A DNA stretch of 64,000 bases. Origin: Rhabdornis inornatus (lineage: Eukaryota > Chordata > Aves > Passeriformes > Rhabdornithidae). A model generated the notes under the pieces. The model had not been told where the DNA came from. It ran no database searches and saw only the letters and a list, made by a program, of their open reading frames with translations. Made by a program: the position numbers and the translations under genes. Every line of letters begins with the position of its first letter. Positions within the stretch are counted from its first letter, which is position 1. Below are positions 10,125 to 24,100 of the stretch, one piece after another. Location: the NCBI GenBank assembly GCA_013397075.1, contig VWZS01000638.1, positions 1,055,529 through 1,119,528 on the forward strand, written 5' to 3'.

Positions 10125-13100
10125 TGATGTGCTGGTCCGAGGCTTTGTGCAGGGAGCAGGGCAATGTAAATGTATCAACATGAGAGGTGACCTAGAAACT
10201 TTGTGTCATAGTGGATGCTTAACCTTTAGAAAATATTTTACATTATTGAAATCAATTATTGGCAGGCTCTAAAACTACATGTTTCTATTTTTCCACTCTT
10301 GTATAAATGCTTGTATTGTTTTTGTGGTCAATTTTATTTACTGTTCTTTGTAGGAGCATAAATAGTGTTCTTACAAATAATAAACTTCAAAGCTTTGTTT
10401 TAAATGTTTATAATTTTTTTTTTCATCTAGCAGAAGAATATATGTGTAAGCTTTCAAAAAAAACCCCGTGGTATATAATTCTCTTATCCTGTGTTCAGAT
10501 TTCTTCTCCTTCCCTATCTGTATTTGCCAATGGCATTTTTGTTTCCAGGAGCTGGAGTTACTTGCTTGTTTCATTCATATATGGCAGGCCTAATTGTACG
10601 CTCATGTCTGGCAAGTTCAGCTGACTTCCTTAAGGCCTGCCAAGATGTGAAGGTGCAACTTAGCCTGGAGTATGGGCAGTTTATTGGGTAATGCTGGGGG
10701 CAGAGTTGCACACAGAACCCCCTGTTATGCATCCCCAAGGAAAATATAGTTAATCTCCTCATCAGTTCCTGAAAGCTGACAGCCTAGGCAACCAAAGGGA
10801 AATTGCTGAGAGAGCTATCCTGCAGGATAGGTGTGTGATGTCATTCATATCTCTCTGTAGATGGGGATGTGAAATAGTAAACATTCCCATGAAAGTGTGT
10901 AGAAATCTGAGTGCAATCAGTCATTAGCTGGCTGGTTCCTTAAGTATATTCCATGCAGGGAGTCCATGTATATGGCCATTTTTACATGAAAAAGTAGTGT
11001 GCTCCTGTAGGCACAGATTCATTGTCCAGCACAGCTGGTAGTGGGGGCTGTTGGGTACACACTCTATGCGCCTCGGGAGTTTTTTCTGGGGTAGTTAAAA
11101 TCTAGCTCTGTGTTTACCAGATTTCCCTTAGCAGTTGGTCTGGTCCAGTTCCAGTTAAAGGAGCCCTTGCTGGACACTTGGAGACTGCAGTGCGAGCCAG
11201 TGCAAGAGATTCACATGCGGGTGTGATTCTGATTCAAGCTGGAGAACTAAATGGACCCTGGCTTGTATATGGTCTGACTGAGCTGCCACTCCCTATTACT
11301 AATGTTTCAATAATAATCAAATTAAAGTGCTTAATTCTTGACTCTCTTGGTTCTCTATGAATATTTTGCTAATAATTTCAACTTTTGCAATATCTAGGAG
11401 AGGCTATGAAGCCAGGGACACTTGTGGCAGAGAAGTCATTGCAGAGTTGGCACTCAAATTAATTTCTGCTCTGTACAAAGTCTGTGTGGGTGCCTCAACT
11501 CAAACTGGTGTCCTCATTCCAAACCATGCTGTCCTATGTCATATATTGATTGGAAGTACCTTTCAAATAACTTCCCTGTGCTTTATGAGTTGTCAGGTTT
11601 AGCTTTAGATGGTACATATATGGCTGAATGGCCAAGGAGAAGAGAAGGAGAGAAGGATAATGATTCATCTGCAGTCCCTGATAACAGAAAATTTGTAGAT
11701 CTGTGCAGCCCCATCCTTCAAAAGAGTTCCTTTTATAAACAGTTAATGATTTGGCAGGCAGGTGGGAGGGGGCAATACACTGCTCAAGGAGCCCATCCCA
11801 GAATAAGGAAAAGAGGGCAGCGGTTCAATCCCCTTAGTGACTGCAATTAACTACTTCTAGCCTAGAAAATGAGATCTATGTGCACAGTTTGCAAGTTATG
11901 GGAGCAGAAGCTATTTCAGAACTGGGTATATATAGATGCTGTGTTCAGTTGTCATGCAAGAGAGAGGAAGGGAGGGGACACAGAAGCTACAGGCTCACAG
12001 TTAGTTATCAAGTCAGTTGCTAAGAAATTTGATTAGGTTATTGCTTGTACTCAGCTCATCAGCTTTGCTCTTATCAATGTGCTTTGCAATTTTCAGAATG
12101 GAAGGGCTTTAGAAGGCCAAAACATGGGGAATGGTACAGTCTGATTGTTTTTGACATGTGGTGGAAGACTGTTTTGATTTGCAGATATGCAAGTATTAAA
12201 GACAGTACCCTCTTCAGCCAAATTTATACTCAGGTAATTATAACTACAAAATGCCCTCCACCATGTCCCCCTTCTGTCCTCCATCCATTTCAGTTGCCTG
12301 ATGCAGCATGTTTTATTGTCCTAATCTGTGGTGTGGAGCTGCAGTCTGATTTTATAGCAGCTGCTGTGTATCATCCCAGAGATGATTGTACTTTGGTGGT
12401 GGACGAGTGATTTATATACTTTTACTGAAGTTTATAAAGACATGTGAGAGCCATCTGAGAAAAGGTGCTATAAATGACAGGCGCAGTTCCAGCTTTTTGG
12501 CACACCAGTCAAAAACACAAAGCATGGTCACCTTGTAACAGCCTGTAATGGTGGTTGGTCCGTCTGGGCAGACAGCAGTATTTTGGTGGCTCTGAGTGTT
12601 GTACTTGAGGACACCCCTGCCTTTGCTGTGATCTTAATTTGTCTGTCTTGCACAGTGGGTACATTGGGAGAACATAAAGGGGGTGAAGAAAGCTGAGGCA
12701 TTGCTGTGTTAGAGAACCCTGGGCGGGCGTAGTGCAGATTGCTGTGGTGTGGTGCAGAAATACAAAGCTAGGTACTAGGTCTAGTCCCAGTGCTGGGAGT
12801 CAGATTCCCAGAGAAGAGACAGGACCATGTTATCCTGCTCTGTTGTGTCCAGCCAAATTTGTTTCAGAGTTGTCTTGGGAGATCGCACTGCCAATCTCCA
12901 CCATACAGCCTGAATGCACTGTGGAGATGGCACTTCCAGGCAAGTCCTCAGAAAAGTCTGAGTGAGTCATGAATTGTCATGTTTTTCTTTTTACCTTCAG
13001 GACCATCCTCATCTGCTTGGGGAGGGACTTTTTAGGTCTTTTCTTGACTGATAGCTCAGTGTCAAGGCTTCATGGTGTCTCTTTCCCTCAAAGTGAGAAG

Positions 13101-14041
13101 AGGTACTTGGTCCATTTTAGAGTCTGGCAAGCAGGAGAAGCATCTAGCTCAGTTATTGTAGAGGGGCAGGACATTGCCTCCTCACCTCTGTCTGGGTCTT
13201 TAGGGTGTAGGGAAAGGGCATGCACAGCTTTTCATCTCTGGGTAGCAGAGAAACAAAATACTGAGTGGTGATTTCTTGTCACCACACGCTGCATCTTCCC
13301 ATTCTACTTTTGAATCCCTGTGTGTGCTCCAACGGCACTGGAAAAGACAAGCATAATTCTTCTAACAAACAAATAAAAATTGAAATTATAGAGACTTCAA
13401 CCTCACCCTCTTCATAAATCCCTTGGGAGTGTAGTGTATGCCCTGTGAAGGACAATCTGCTAAAAATAAGATGCACCTATTTGCTGCAAGCTTGTTGCTG
13501 GGTGTGCAGCTTGCTTTGATGCCATGAAAGCAAAATAAACAAGATGAAAAGAGAGTTAAATATGAACTAGTGGGGGCAGGACGCCTACCAGCATGTCTGT
13601 ATAAAATAATATTACTTTCTCCAGAGACCACAGATCTGGGACAGCAGAGAGGGGTCAGATCCTCAGGTGGGTTAAACTGGTACATGTTTGGTATTAGTAC
13701 AGGTATGGTGATACGCATCAGCTGAGAAGCAAGCCTGGTATATACCAGTAAAGGAGGGCATGGGGAAAAAAAAAAGATTACTATTTCAAGACCAGATTAT
13801 TTTTAGAGTGTTTGTGGCTAACCATCCCTGAACTGTTAGAGGCTATACAGTTGTGAAAGAGATGCTTTTTATCCACGTTCATCAAGTGAGAAAGAATGCA
13901 CGCATGGTCTTCACTCTCTCCGTTTCAGTCAAAAATGATCCCTGTGCAGAGTTTTTAAAGAGCCCTTCACAAGATATATTTAGGAACAGTTTTTGCACAT
14001 GTGACTGATTATTTTTTTGTAAAAGCAAGTTGATTTTTGTT

Positions 14042-14055
14042 TGTGTGTGTGTGTG
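14042..14055. repeat. Short (TG)n microsatellite
   Basis: About seven TG dinucleotides in a row, following a T-rich stretch. Confidence 0.85.
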
Positions 14056-15397
14056 CTTAGCAAAACCTTAGCAAGCCTGGAGCACACATTCATTCTGAGC
14101 AGATTAACACTTGCTTCTGAGTGCCACTGTGTGCTCTGAGCTGCTCTGTGTGTTATGTCCTAAGCCACAGAGTTTAGGGCATGAAAAAATTGCATCTTCC
14201 AGAATTGCTAGGGATTCCCTTAATGTGGGGTTTCTCTTTTTTTACTTCTATTCCAATTTTAGCATTTAAATATCTCTCTCCCTTCCTTTGCCCTGCTCTC
14301 AGTCCTGTATCACTCACAATTATAAATTTTTTTTGTTGTTGTTTTACTGGACAGCATAATTTTCGACAGGAGGAGTAGTGGCACAAAACAGACTGAAAAA
14401 ACATAGGTGACTTCAAGCTAACTTCTCATAAGAAGTTATTTGTTACCCTGAGGTGAAATGTGATGAGTCGCTGTAGGTATGTGCTCCTGATCTGTTGCAA
14501 AGTAAAACACACATCAGGTTAAACCAGTGAAACTAGGTCATTTTCTTGAGGGGGGAAAACAAGCATGCTTGGAGCAGCTAAGGAGGGCAAAAGAGGTAAG
14601 AGAATGATCTTCTCTGTCTCCATGCAAGAAAGAAATCTGTACTTGATGGTGCAGAGCATAGAAAAGCCTGGAGCAAGAGCTCCCTGATTTCTTATCTCAC
14701 CTTCAGGAATAATTTAGTGCATATTCTCAGTAGTAGACAACCAAGCCTTGCATTAACAAATGGGTAGACTCGATGCTACAAGTTTGGGGGGTTTTAGCTC
14801 ATATGTATACAAACCTGTGGTTACTTAAAGCACCACAGGAAAACATTGCATTGAGCATTACAGAACCTGAGATGTGTTGCTGCACAGATATATAAGGCTT
14901 TAGGTTTGGTGAAGAACAGAGTAGCAGCTCACTACTCCTTGCTACTGATGCCTAGGAGCATCAGGAGCCCTGACAAAGGTGAAGGAGAGCACAGGAGTCA
15001 GGAGAAGTAAATAAAAGTGAATATATGAAAGAGCAAGCTACTACCATAAAACATTCATTGGAGACTGCCAGACTAACTGTGTTTTCCATTCTATTTTAAA
15101 AAAGCTTTGTACTACTCTTACTTATCACTGCTTGATATGACATTTAGAAACCTCAGTGTGAGAGGAATGAAGAGCAGGATAAGACACAGCATGTCTCCAC
15201 TCAATCAAATTTCATATCCACAATGTACTAGTGTAACGACTCAGTGCCGGTGTGACTTACCAATATTTTCACCTCTGTCTAGAGACTATAAAGTTTAAAG
15301 AAACTTCCAAGTCCTGCCATACTGTCTCTTTATTTAAATGGAGACTTGGAGATTCTTCTTTGATATAAAGACATCTTCCTGTTCCTATAAATACTTT

Positions 15398-15448
15398 TTT
15401 TGTATAGCTTTAGGCTTTGTATAGCTTTAGGTTTTGTATAGCTTTAGG
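15398..15448. repeat. Three-copy tandem repeat, 17-bp unit
   Basis: Three adjacent 17-bp units, (C/T)TTTGTATAGCTTTAGG, occupy 15398-15414, 15415-15431 and 15432-15448. They differ only at the first base. Near-identity of the copies suggests recent local duplication. Confidence 0.95.
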
Positions 15449-16258
15449 GCCCAGGAATATTTTCAATATGTTTAATTGAAAATATTGACCAGACTGTCTC
15501 ATCTGTATTCTTTCGTGTCAAAAATATTGAATGATGCTACTCCAAAGTCATTGCAATCCATATATTCTTTATGAAAAAATACTGTTTAATTCCTTTTTAA
15601 CTGCTATGTGTAGTGAGTTGTGAATAACCAGGTTGAACTGGACTGATGCATAAGCTCCTCATTTATGATTGATGATTTTGGTGCTGTAATTCATCAGACA
15701 TACTGGGTGTGGCAGTTGCTCATCTAGGGTAATCACTGACTTGAGTGGAATCATACTAAACTTTACACTGGATTATGATTCTGTTCTTCACACTGAAAAG
15801 CTCTTTCATTAATACCTCTGCAGTCTAATGGAGATGTCTTACTGAAAAGAGATTCTGCCATTTCAAAATTTTCCATCCCCATAAAATTTCTAGAGCAGAG
15901 CAGAGAGAGGTAGGACCATTTTTATGGTGTCTCTGTGTCTGATTGAGTACTTTAGACTTTTAAGCAGTCTTTGCAGAGAGTCTCCTTGGTAGCACAGACG
16001 GTTTTCTTTGAGCATTAGTGAAAATGAGAGGTGAAAGTCAGAGAGATGTCACTGTCAGGGAATTACTACAACAATTTGCATGAGTTTGGTGCCTTTCATG
16101 CAGTATCTCAAGGCACTGTGCTCTCAGAAGCTTGTAACTACAGAGACTAAGCTTCACTAAGGAAATATTGCTGACGGTGAAAGCTTGCATTTATCATGGG
16201 AGACTGAATTGTAAATAGTGTGCAGAAAAAAGTCTACAGAAGAGAGTTGCTGTTACAC

Positions 16259-16282
16259 ATGCATACACATACACACACAAAA
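16259..16282. repeat. AC-rich interrupted microsatellite
   Basis: An imperfect run of CA dinucleotides interrupted by T (CATACACATACACACACA). Confidence 0.7.
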
Positions 16283-19167
16283 CATACAGAACCAGGAAGC
16301 ACAAACAATATTTTGTGTTGTTGCTGTTTATTCTCTTGAATGAAATGACACTCTTTGATTTCTCTGTTTGTTTAAAAAGGTGTTGCAGAGCCTCACATCA
16401 CTTATGAATGTCAGTTGTTGGGAATCAGCTTTAAACAAATAGAGAGATGCTTTTAAACATGTAGAGACTGAGAACTGTTAGGTTATATTTCTGCAGTTCT
16501 TCATGCAGTTGCTCAGTGTCTGAAATCAGTTATTTATCTTAGTCCCATGGTCGTTTCTGTACATACCGGTCAAAGGTTGCTAGGTTAGGAGAAGACAATA
16601 CGCCTTTCCTTGAATTTCTCCTCTGTTGTAAGTATCTAGAATATACTGATTTGAAATGGAGGCTTTGGACTCAAGAAACCGAAAGTCACTTCTCTTGGGC
16701 AGAGGTTATTTTGACTTCTAACTCTTCTGGAATTTCAGCCTCTTACGCACCTTTGAGACTCAGGGCTTTGTCTCTTTATCATCTTGAGTCTCTGCTGTAT
16801 AAAGAGAGGTATCCTGAGAAAAGTCGTGAGTCCAAGTTTGCCAAGTGTTTGTCCACTTTGCCCCAAACCTGTTCCTAGGCTCAAATGCTGAGGGGAAGCA
16901 CCGAGGTGGAAAAGCTTGGGCTCAGTTTTCTCACTGTGCGAGCCTTAGCAGGTGTCTCTTTGCACAGGCTGCTTTCCACCCCAGGCACCCTCCCAGCACT
17001 AGGCAGAGAAGTTGTCCTGGAGGCCTGTCTGGAAGATCCCTGTTGCTTGTTCCTGCTTTACAGAAGCTGTGCTTTGTAGGCAGCCACAGTCCCCCTTTGG
17101 CTGAAGCATGAGCAAGCAGGGAGAGTGTGACCAGCCAGGAGCCGCATGAGAGCAATTCTTGCTTGCCATTTGTAGTTCTTATACTCTATTTAAAGATGCC
17201 TGCTCTGCAAAGGAGATAAAGACTTTCAAAGATGGCAAAGACTTTCTGGAGTGTCATCTTATTTATGATATGCAAAGAGTTGAGTTAATCAATTGGCAAG
17301 TCAGGGTATCTTTTAGGAATGGTTTGGCTTTGCTGTTTTGAAAAGTCTACGGAACAGACTAGGAGCAAATTCCACGTTTTAAACACCAGTTGTATCTTGT
17401 CACTGTACTTTTTCCTTGACTTTTCCAAGCTTTACTTCTTTCCTAGGAAAATCCTTTTTGCAGCTGAGGTTAACTGATTCTCTGTGGCCTAGAATGAGAT
17501 GTTGTTGAGATGATTAATGTACTTTTATTTCAAGGAACTTCTTATTGTTGTTGACACGCAGAGTTCATTTACCCCTTTTCACCCAAGTAAAAGAAATAAA
17601 AAGAGAAAAAAATACCCTTTTATTTTTCCATTTGTTTAGGCCTATCAGTCTCTTGCCCATGAAGATTAATTTGTCTTTTGCTTGCAATGTCACATGTTGC
17701 TCAGTGACTCTGCCTTATTGCTATTCTTGAGCAAAACTGAGTCTCAGGTAATGTGTGCTAGACAGATACTAATTTTCACCCCTGAATTTTTTTGGTATTT
17801 TGCCATCCTCACAATAATTGACCTACTATCACTGCTTCAGGTTCATGTTAAAGAATAAATTTTTCTAGTGACATGGAACATTTAATGGTGAAGATGTTAA
17901 TAGTGCAGCACTTTAAACGTGATTAGACAGATTTGTTTAAAGAGGAAGTAAAGGAAAGGATGCATCTCCCATTCCTTCTATTCCTTGTCCCCCTCCTTTC
18001 TCCCGTTACATTTCAGGCTTTTATGGAGAAAAGAGCATATTTGCTTTTAATTTAAGGAAAAAAATCATTGCTGAGCAAGAAACTGGTTACAATTTTCTTC
18101 AGGATTTGTATCCCAACTGCTCCTGTATATGGTGATTAACAAACTTCCTCCAGGGACAAAGTAAGCCAAATTAATACCAATGTCCAATCAATTTTTACAT
18201 TCACATCAGTGTTAACCTTTAGCTGCAGATAGGTAACATCATTTGCAGGGTAGAACATAGTCCCAAGTAGAATTGGTAGATCAAATTTTTGCACTGGGCA
18301 GTTGAGCCTAGTAGAAGGGAGCAAGGAGATAAGCCCAAACCACAGAAAATACCACCACTGCTCCTCTCCATGACATTGGGAGGGACGTACTCTCACCAGG
18401 CTAGCCAGAGGAGTTACATATGGTAGGAAAAGAGGTGACATGCTGTGACTTGTCAGGAATGGGGACACCTTCACAGGTGTTAGTGCCTGTTCTTTGAATG
18501 GCAGCCTGCCTAGCCTTCAGGAGTTTTTCAATGTGAAGTAGGGGTCAAGCCCAGAAAGGCGTTGTACTAATTTTTGTTATTTTCTCATGGATGTTAGGCA
18601 CTAAACGTTCCCATAAGTTATGTGCTGCTGTGTCATAAATACTTAGCAAAGAAAGAGAACAGCTAGGAATAGGCACAACCTCAATGCAAAAAAATCAGAG
18701 GAGCTAAACCATCTGGCTCTTGAAAAGACTTACAAATGAGAGAAGTTGGCTTTGGACATCTGTGTCAGGACCCCACACTGTCTCTCAGCATTAGCAGCCA
18801 ATTGCATTCATCAGGCAGGAACTTGTCTCCTGGAAAATATTAAATACTAAGCTAAACAGAGAAGCATATTCAAGCTTTATGCTAGTTAACATTCATTTGG
18901 GATGAGATCCCTCTGTGTCCCCAGACTGACAGGCAGACTCTTCAGAGCATGAAGGTGTTGACCCAGCCCTGGCATCCTTGTCTGCTGCAGGAATCTCCTC
19001 TGAACTGTCTGCTTCTGAGAGGCTTTCAAGACCAAGGGGTAAAATCTTGCTTTAACAGCATTTTTCCTTGTAAGGACAATAGTGACTCTTGAGATTTCTG
19101 AAAACAAGTCCCACTTTCACAATAAGGACTTTCCATGGGACCTTCTACAAGGCCCTGTAGTGACAGT

Positions 19168-19418
19168 ACAAGTGGCAATGGCTTTAAACAGAAAGAGGGT
19201 AGGTTTAGGTAAGATTATTTATTGTGAGTGTAGAGAGGCATTGGTACAGGTTCCCCAGAGGAGCTGTGAATGCCGCATCTCTGAAAGTGCTCAAGACCAG
19301 GCTGAATGGAGTTTTGAGCAGCCTGGTTGAGTGGAAGATATCCCTTCTGATGGCAGAGAGGTTGGAATTAGATCAGCTTTAAGGTCCTTTTTGAGTGAAA
19401 CCATTCTATGATTCTATG
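19168..19418 (+). mobile_element. CR1 LINE 3'-end fragment
   Basis: It reads in CR1 order on the + strand: an AATGGCTTTAAACAGAAAGA-type segment, GGCATTGGTACAGGTTCCCC, a CAAGACCAGGCTGAATGGAG-like segment, then AAGGTCC and the terminal CCATTCTATGATTCTATG. The 3' end is intact, the 5' side is truncated, and a short internal deletion lies near 19205-19225 relative to the usual sequence. Confidence 0.9.
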
Positions 19419-20305
19419 GGCAAAGGAAGAGAAGGAGAAGTATTGGGGAATAGTTGATAAAACAAATCTTGCTTGTGCACCTGTGCTTGCTTGAGAGAGA
19501 GAAGGAGGGAGAAAATGAATGGTGGCTGAAGAAAACAAGGTCTTTCGTCTGAAAGTTTCGCATAAACTCCTGAACTGCACGTATTAAATGCATAAGGTGC
19601 AAAAGTTGAGCTGAGGGAACACATGCCTAATTTATTAAGAAACAGCAAATCCCCAGCAGCAACCAAGAAGAAATTAAAGTTGTATTCATCATATTCATAA
19701 TATTCATAGCTCAAAAATGATCTTAGCTTATATGAATGTGAGGTCAAAATGGACTTTTTCCTCCAGGTATGTACATAAATTAGGAAACATTAATAGGAAG
19801 TAACCAGTCCATTTATTTGTCAATAAGCATTCAAACTGAAGGCTGAATGAGCTGGTGCCAGAAGAAACTAGTTTGCATTTCATTATTATGTAAAGCAGTT
19901 TTTGGTAGACTGAACTTCTTGTGACCTCCTCTCCCTTTTTTTTTTTTCTCTTCTTTACCACCCTGGGAGAGCATATGTATTTAAATAATTTCCATTTCTA
20001 ACAATATGATTTTGCTACTTTTAATCAGCGTGAGATGGCTTTTGTATTGTTCGCCCTGCTTCATCTTTCGCTTTTCTTTTAATGTGGAAACGAAAGGTGG
20101 TGTTTCTGGGTGTGCCCTTGCTCTAGAAATTTAGTGGTCTTCCAGTCATATGAGTGAACATTTCCTAGCTTAACCAGATAGAAAGACTGGTGCAAAGGGA
20201 GTAGTCAGGAAAACACAAAGAAACACAGGAAACACATCCTGTCTGAAGAGTGTTCCATTTCAAATCAGTTAATATATTTTACTGTCTCAGAGAACAACTT
20301 TTCGA

Positions 20306-21105
20306 TTGTATTTATTGAATGGGTCAGGAAGGGACCACAGGGGGGCCTCTGGTCAGCCTTCCTGCTCAAGCAGGGCCATCCTAGAGCACATGGCACTGGT
20401 TTGTGTCCAGATGGTTTTTGAATATCTCCAGTGAGGGAGACTCCACACCCTCTCCGTGCAGTCTGTTCTGGTACCTGTTCACCTGCACAGCAAAGTTCTT
20501 CCTCAAGTTCAGGTGGAATTTCCTGTGCATCAATTTCTACCCATTGCCTTTGTTTTCCTTTTGTTATTGATGTATTTCAAAAAGCCTTTCTTGTTGTCCT
20601 TAATGTTCTTGGCCAGATTTAATTCTGGCCTCCAGATGGGCCTTGGCCCTCCTTGTCTCATTTCTGAGACATTTTCATTTTCTGATTTCTCATTTTCTGA
20701 TAACCTCCTTAAATTCATTCTAAGTGGCCTGACCCTCCATCTCCTGTGCATTTTCTGCTTGTGCTTGAGTAATGAAAGGAGTTCTTTATTAATCCATGCC
20801 GATCTCTTGCCCCCTTTGCCCAATTTCTTGTTCATTCAGATGCATCACTCTTGAGCCTGGAGGAAGGGATCCTTGTAACCCCTCTTCCCTGTGGGGCCTG
20901 TTCCCAAGGGATTTTTCCAAGAAGATCCCTGAAGAGGCTGAAGTTAGCTCTCCTGAAGTCCATGGTTGTAATCTTACTTATTGCCAGCTGATTTGATGTC
21001 TGGTTTTCATAAGACAGGTTATGGGACTTCTCCAAAATCAAGTCCTTTAAAGCAACAAAATCCACCTGTACCTCAGTGTAACTGGTCATATTTTGAATGT
21101 ATTGG
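20306..21105 (-). mobile_element. CR1 LINE, 5'-truncated and internally deleted, with ORF2 remnants
   Basis: Read on the minus strand, this starts in the end of the ORF2 endonuclease domain and the linker before the reverse transcriptase. Two open pieces show it. The piece at 21089-20832 contains ISKITTMDFRRANFSLFRDL and GKIPWEQ. The piece at 20835-20530 contains KGGKRSAWINKELL, LNLAKNIKDNKKGF and YINNKRKTK. These are typical of bird CR1 ORF2. They lie in different frames, so a frameshift or small deletion separates them near 20835-20870. After about 20545 the sequence passes straight into the CR1 3' untranslated end (GTGGAGTCTCCCTCACTGGA, then CAATGTGCTCTAG-like sequence), so the reverse transcriptase region is absent. 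The element is dead. Confidence 0.88.
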
Positions 21106-24100
21106 TCAGTGCTTTACAAGGGTTTCTATGCAAGCAGTCTGGCCAGAAGTGGAATTTCACTGCTGCAGTAGCCACTGGGATAGGCACTTGGGGCCTTGAT
21201 CAGGAGAGACTTCAAACTGTTTTAGAAACTAGAAATGCCAGTTGCTTGTATGGACTGGAATGTCAGGCTTTTAACCAAGACTCAGTAGATAAATAGATGC
21301 TTGCATGCTTACCATCCTTAGTCAGGTCTCAGATGTAGTGAGACTGAGAACTCGATTACTTTCTCAGTCCAAGGAATTATTGTCCCTGGCTGTCACTGAG
21401 ACATAGCACATTAAGGCATGCTGTGCAAGCAATTCACTCTTTGGCCCCATTGACTCAATATTTTCCACCTGTATGGAAAATGTGCTTTCAGAATTCAACA
21501 AAATATTAATATTATTTTATATGTAAAACATTCTTCTTTTACACATCTTTAAAAATGGATTTCAGAAAAGACTCTGTTAATAAGCAGGAGGGAAAAATGG
21601 TTTGGGCTTTTTTGTTTGTTTTTTAATGCTTTACCATCACATTTAAAGATGGAATACAATAAGATGATTTTGATCTTTAGATTCAATAGAGGTTTTGAAT
21701 AAACTTTAATATCTTTTTCAATACTCCTAGCTGCACTTTAAATTTAAAGGAGAAAATCTAGAAGTGAAAAAGTTCTGAACATGGGGCTATTACCACAACC
21801 CCTTGCTGCTGTTGTTGATCTAAATGAAGGAAAAAGGAAGAAACAAGAAACCAGAAAGTCATTTCATAGTGAACTGGAACAAAACACTTTTAAAAGCTCT
21901 TTCTTTTTGGAACTTGTTTCATCAAGTCTGTATGCACTCAGGATACAGTAGGAAGACGACTTTGTGCAGTCATGAATTTAAATTTAATAGCCTGATAAGT
22001 AGAGAATTTTACAGATAATTTCAAGGTGTTAATCTAATCTTGCTGTGCCTTTAATCTTTTGGCATTCTAGAGAGTGGACAAAACAAAAGCTGACTGTTTT
22101 AATATCATAGAGTAGTCATGGAGAAAAATTTCCTCCATCAGAGCAGCTTTTAAATAAATTAATACTTTTTTTTCCCCTTTGGTGGGGAAAAATAACGTAA
22201 GAGGAATTTAAACAGAAGTGAATTTACTAAATGTCCTGCATCTTTCTCTCTTGTTAATTAGTAACAGTCAAACTCTCTTGTTCTGCAGACAGTGACTACA
22301 AAGAAAAGGATAAAGAACTTGGGAAAGATTCTAGAGCTGAAATAATTAGGCAATTTATCATTCAGGGTAATTGGACTTGTACAAAGCAGCATTATTTACC
22401 ATAGGTTTCCATTTCTTCTAACTGGTTGTGAAAAATACAGCTACATTGATTGGGAAATGTTCTTAGTGCTTTCTTTTTCCAATATGCATTGCGCCAGGGA
22501 CGTTCAGTTCAAAGTGTGGTGTTCCTCCCAGTGATTTCTTTTCCCTCAGTGATCTTCAGAAGCAGCCTTCAGCTTCTAAAACCTCAAACCAAAATTAGAT
22601 TAAAGTGCCCAATATGGGGTCAGAAATGGGAGGGAAAGAGAGAGGGGTTTCCACTGGGGAATTTTCACTTAACAAACGAAAGCTTTTGCTTTGTTTCAAA
22701 GAAAAAATTGCAAAGTGGAGGCACATCTTAATTACATTGGTAGCCAGCTGAGATGTTTATGCTAATTTCCAAAGGTATGTAAGTGTAGGAATCGGGGGGT
22801 CCAAAACTCCTGCCTCTCTAATGTGAAAAACACAAGCATTTAGGCACCACCGGCAGATAGCTCTGATGTTGTTTCAGCATCAGGGAAGACGGGGGAGTAG
22901 TCACAAGGGGTTACTTGAATTTCACTGCACAATTTTCAGGCTGTATGAATGCCCCTTCACCCAAAGGTGAGTTTTTCCACTGTTTTTCTAAGAGGGAGGG
23001 CACAGCTACTCTTTTGCAGTTTGTTGAATTACAGCACTCACCCAGCTTTGCGCTGTTCCCTTCCACTCTAGAAAAGAACATCTTCACAACCAACTTTTCT
23101 TGTGATGGATGTTCCATAAATGTTAAAACTCCTTGGATTTCACCACCAAAGTCTCTGACTGTTGACCTCAAGGCTGGCTTTCTGCCAGACCCCTGGGGTG
23201 GTTCAGAGTGTCACATCCTGCTCCAACATATTTTGCTTTGAGCTGAGGGTGCTTTGTGGTGCTGGCATCCCAGTGTTCAGATACATATCATCAGGCTTTA
23301 GGGCAAGGAAATCAAGTTGTGGGAGAAGTTATTATTTAGAAGTGATCTTGCTCAATGTGCCTGGTAGAAACCAGCCATCAGAGATGCCTGCTGGGAGGAG
23401 CATTCACTGGTGAAATAAGATTTTATTTGAAAGCATTTTAATCTCTGGCTGTGATAAATTCACGAATATGCACTGCCAGGCTGTATTAGTTGGGTGCTGA
23501 AAACCCACACAGCTTGACACCAGTTGCATGAGTGTTCCAGATAGTGTCACAGGTTGTGTTGTGGGGATTTCCCCCAACGGCTCATTATTTTAAAATTTTT
23601 GTATGTGTTTGATACCTTCTGTAATAAGAAAGTCATGACTACCAGCAATTTCCTATGGAAATTTGAGAAGCAGTAGTAGTAGTTACCTAAAATACTGCCT
23701 GTCGCCCGAGCAAGCTCAATGTGAGACAAACTGCACACTCTGGGTGCAAACTGGTTGTGTTGACCTCTTGCCATAGGAGTGTTCAGACTCCCGTACTGAA
23801 AGGTGCACCTCTGTGGATGTGGCCATGTTGTCAGCTGAGAAAGATGCCAACGTTTGTCAGATTTTGGTGCCATGTCGTAATTTGCTGGCTGTTTACATTG
23901 TTCACCTGTGGTGAGCTGAGCTGCCAGCTGAAATTTCAGGGCCTTTGGGTTGTTTGGCTTAGAGCCAAATATCTTTGACGCGACCCTACTTATTTACAAG
24001 GACTGTGCACACTCTCCTTTTGCCCATCCAGCAGGAACTGAGCAGCAGTTCCTCACAGCTCCAGGCAGCAGCGTGGACTGTGGCAGTCCCTCACCAAACT

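Larger units (their letters stand above)
10118..19167 (+). other. Presumed TBXAS1 intron, first part
   Basis: No coding similarity was recognised. It contains a short (TG)n tract at 14042-14055, a three-copy 17-bp tandem repeat at 15398-15448 and an AC-rich tract at about 16259-16280. Short open frames here have no familiar motifs and no matching splice context. The rest looks like unique intron. Confidence 0.6.

Noticed and set aside
11735..11850. Possible tRNA: GGTTCAATCC-like T-arm at about 11821
   Set aside because: No A box at the right spacing and no acceptor-stem pairing.
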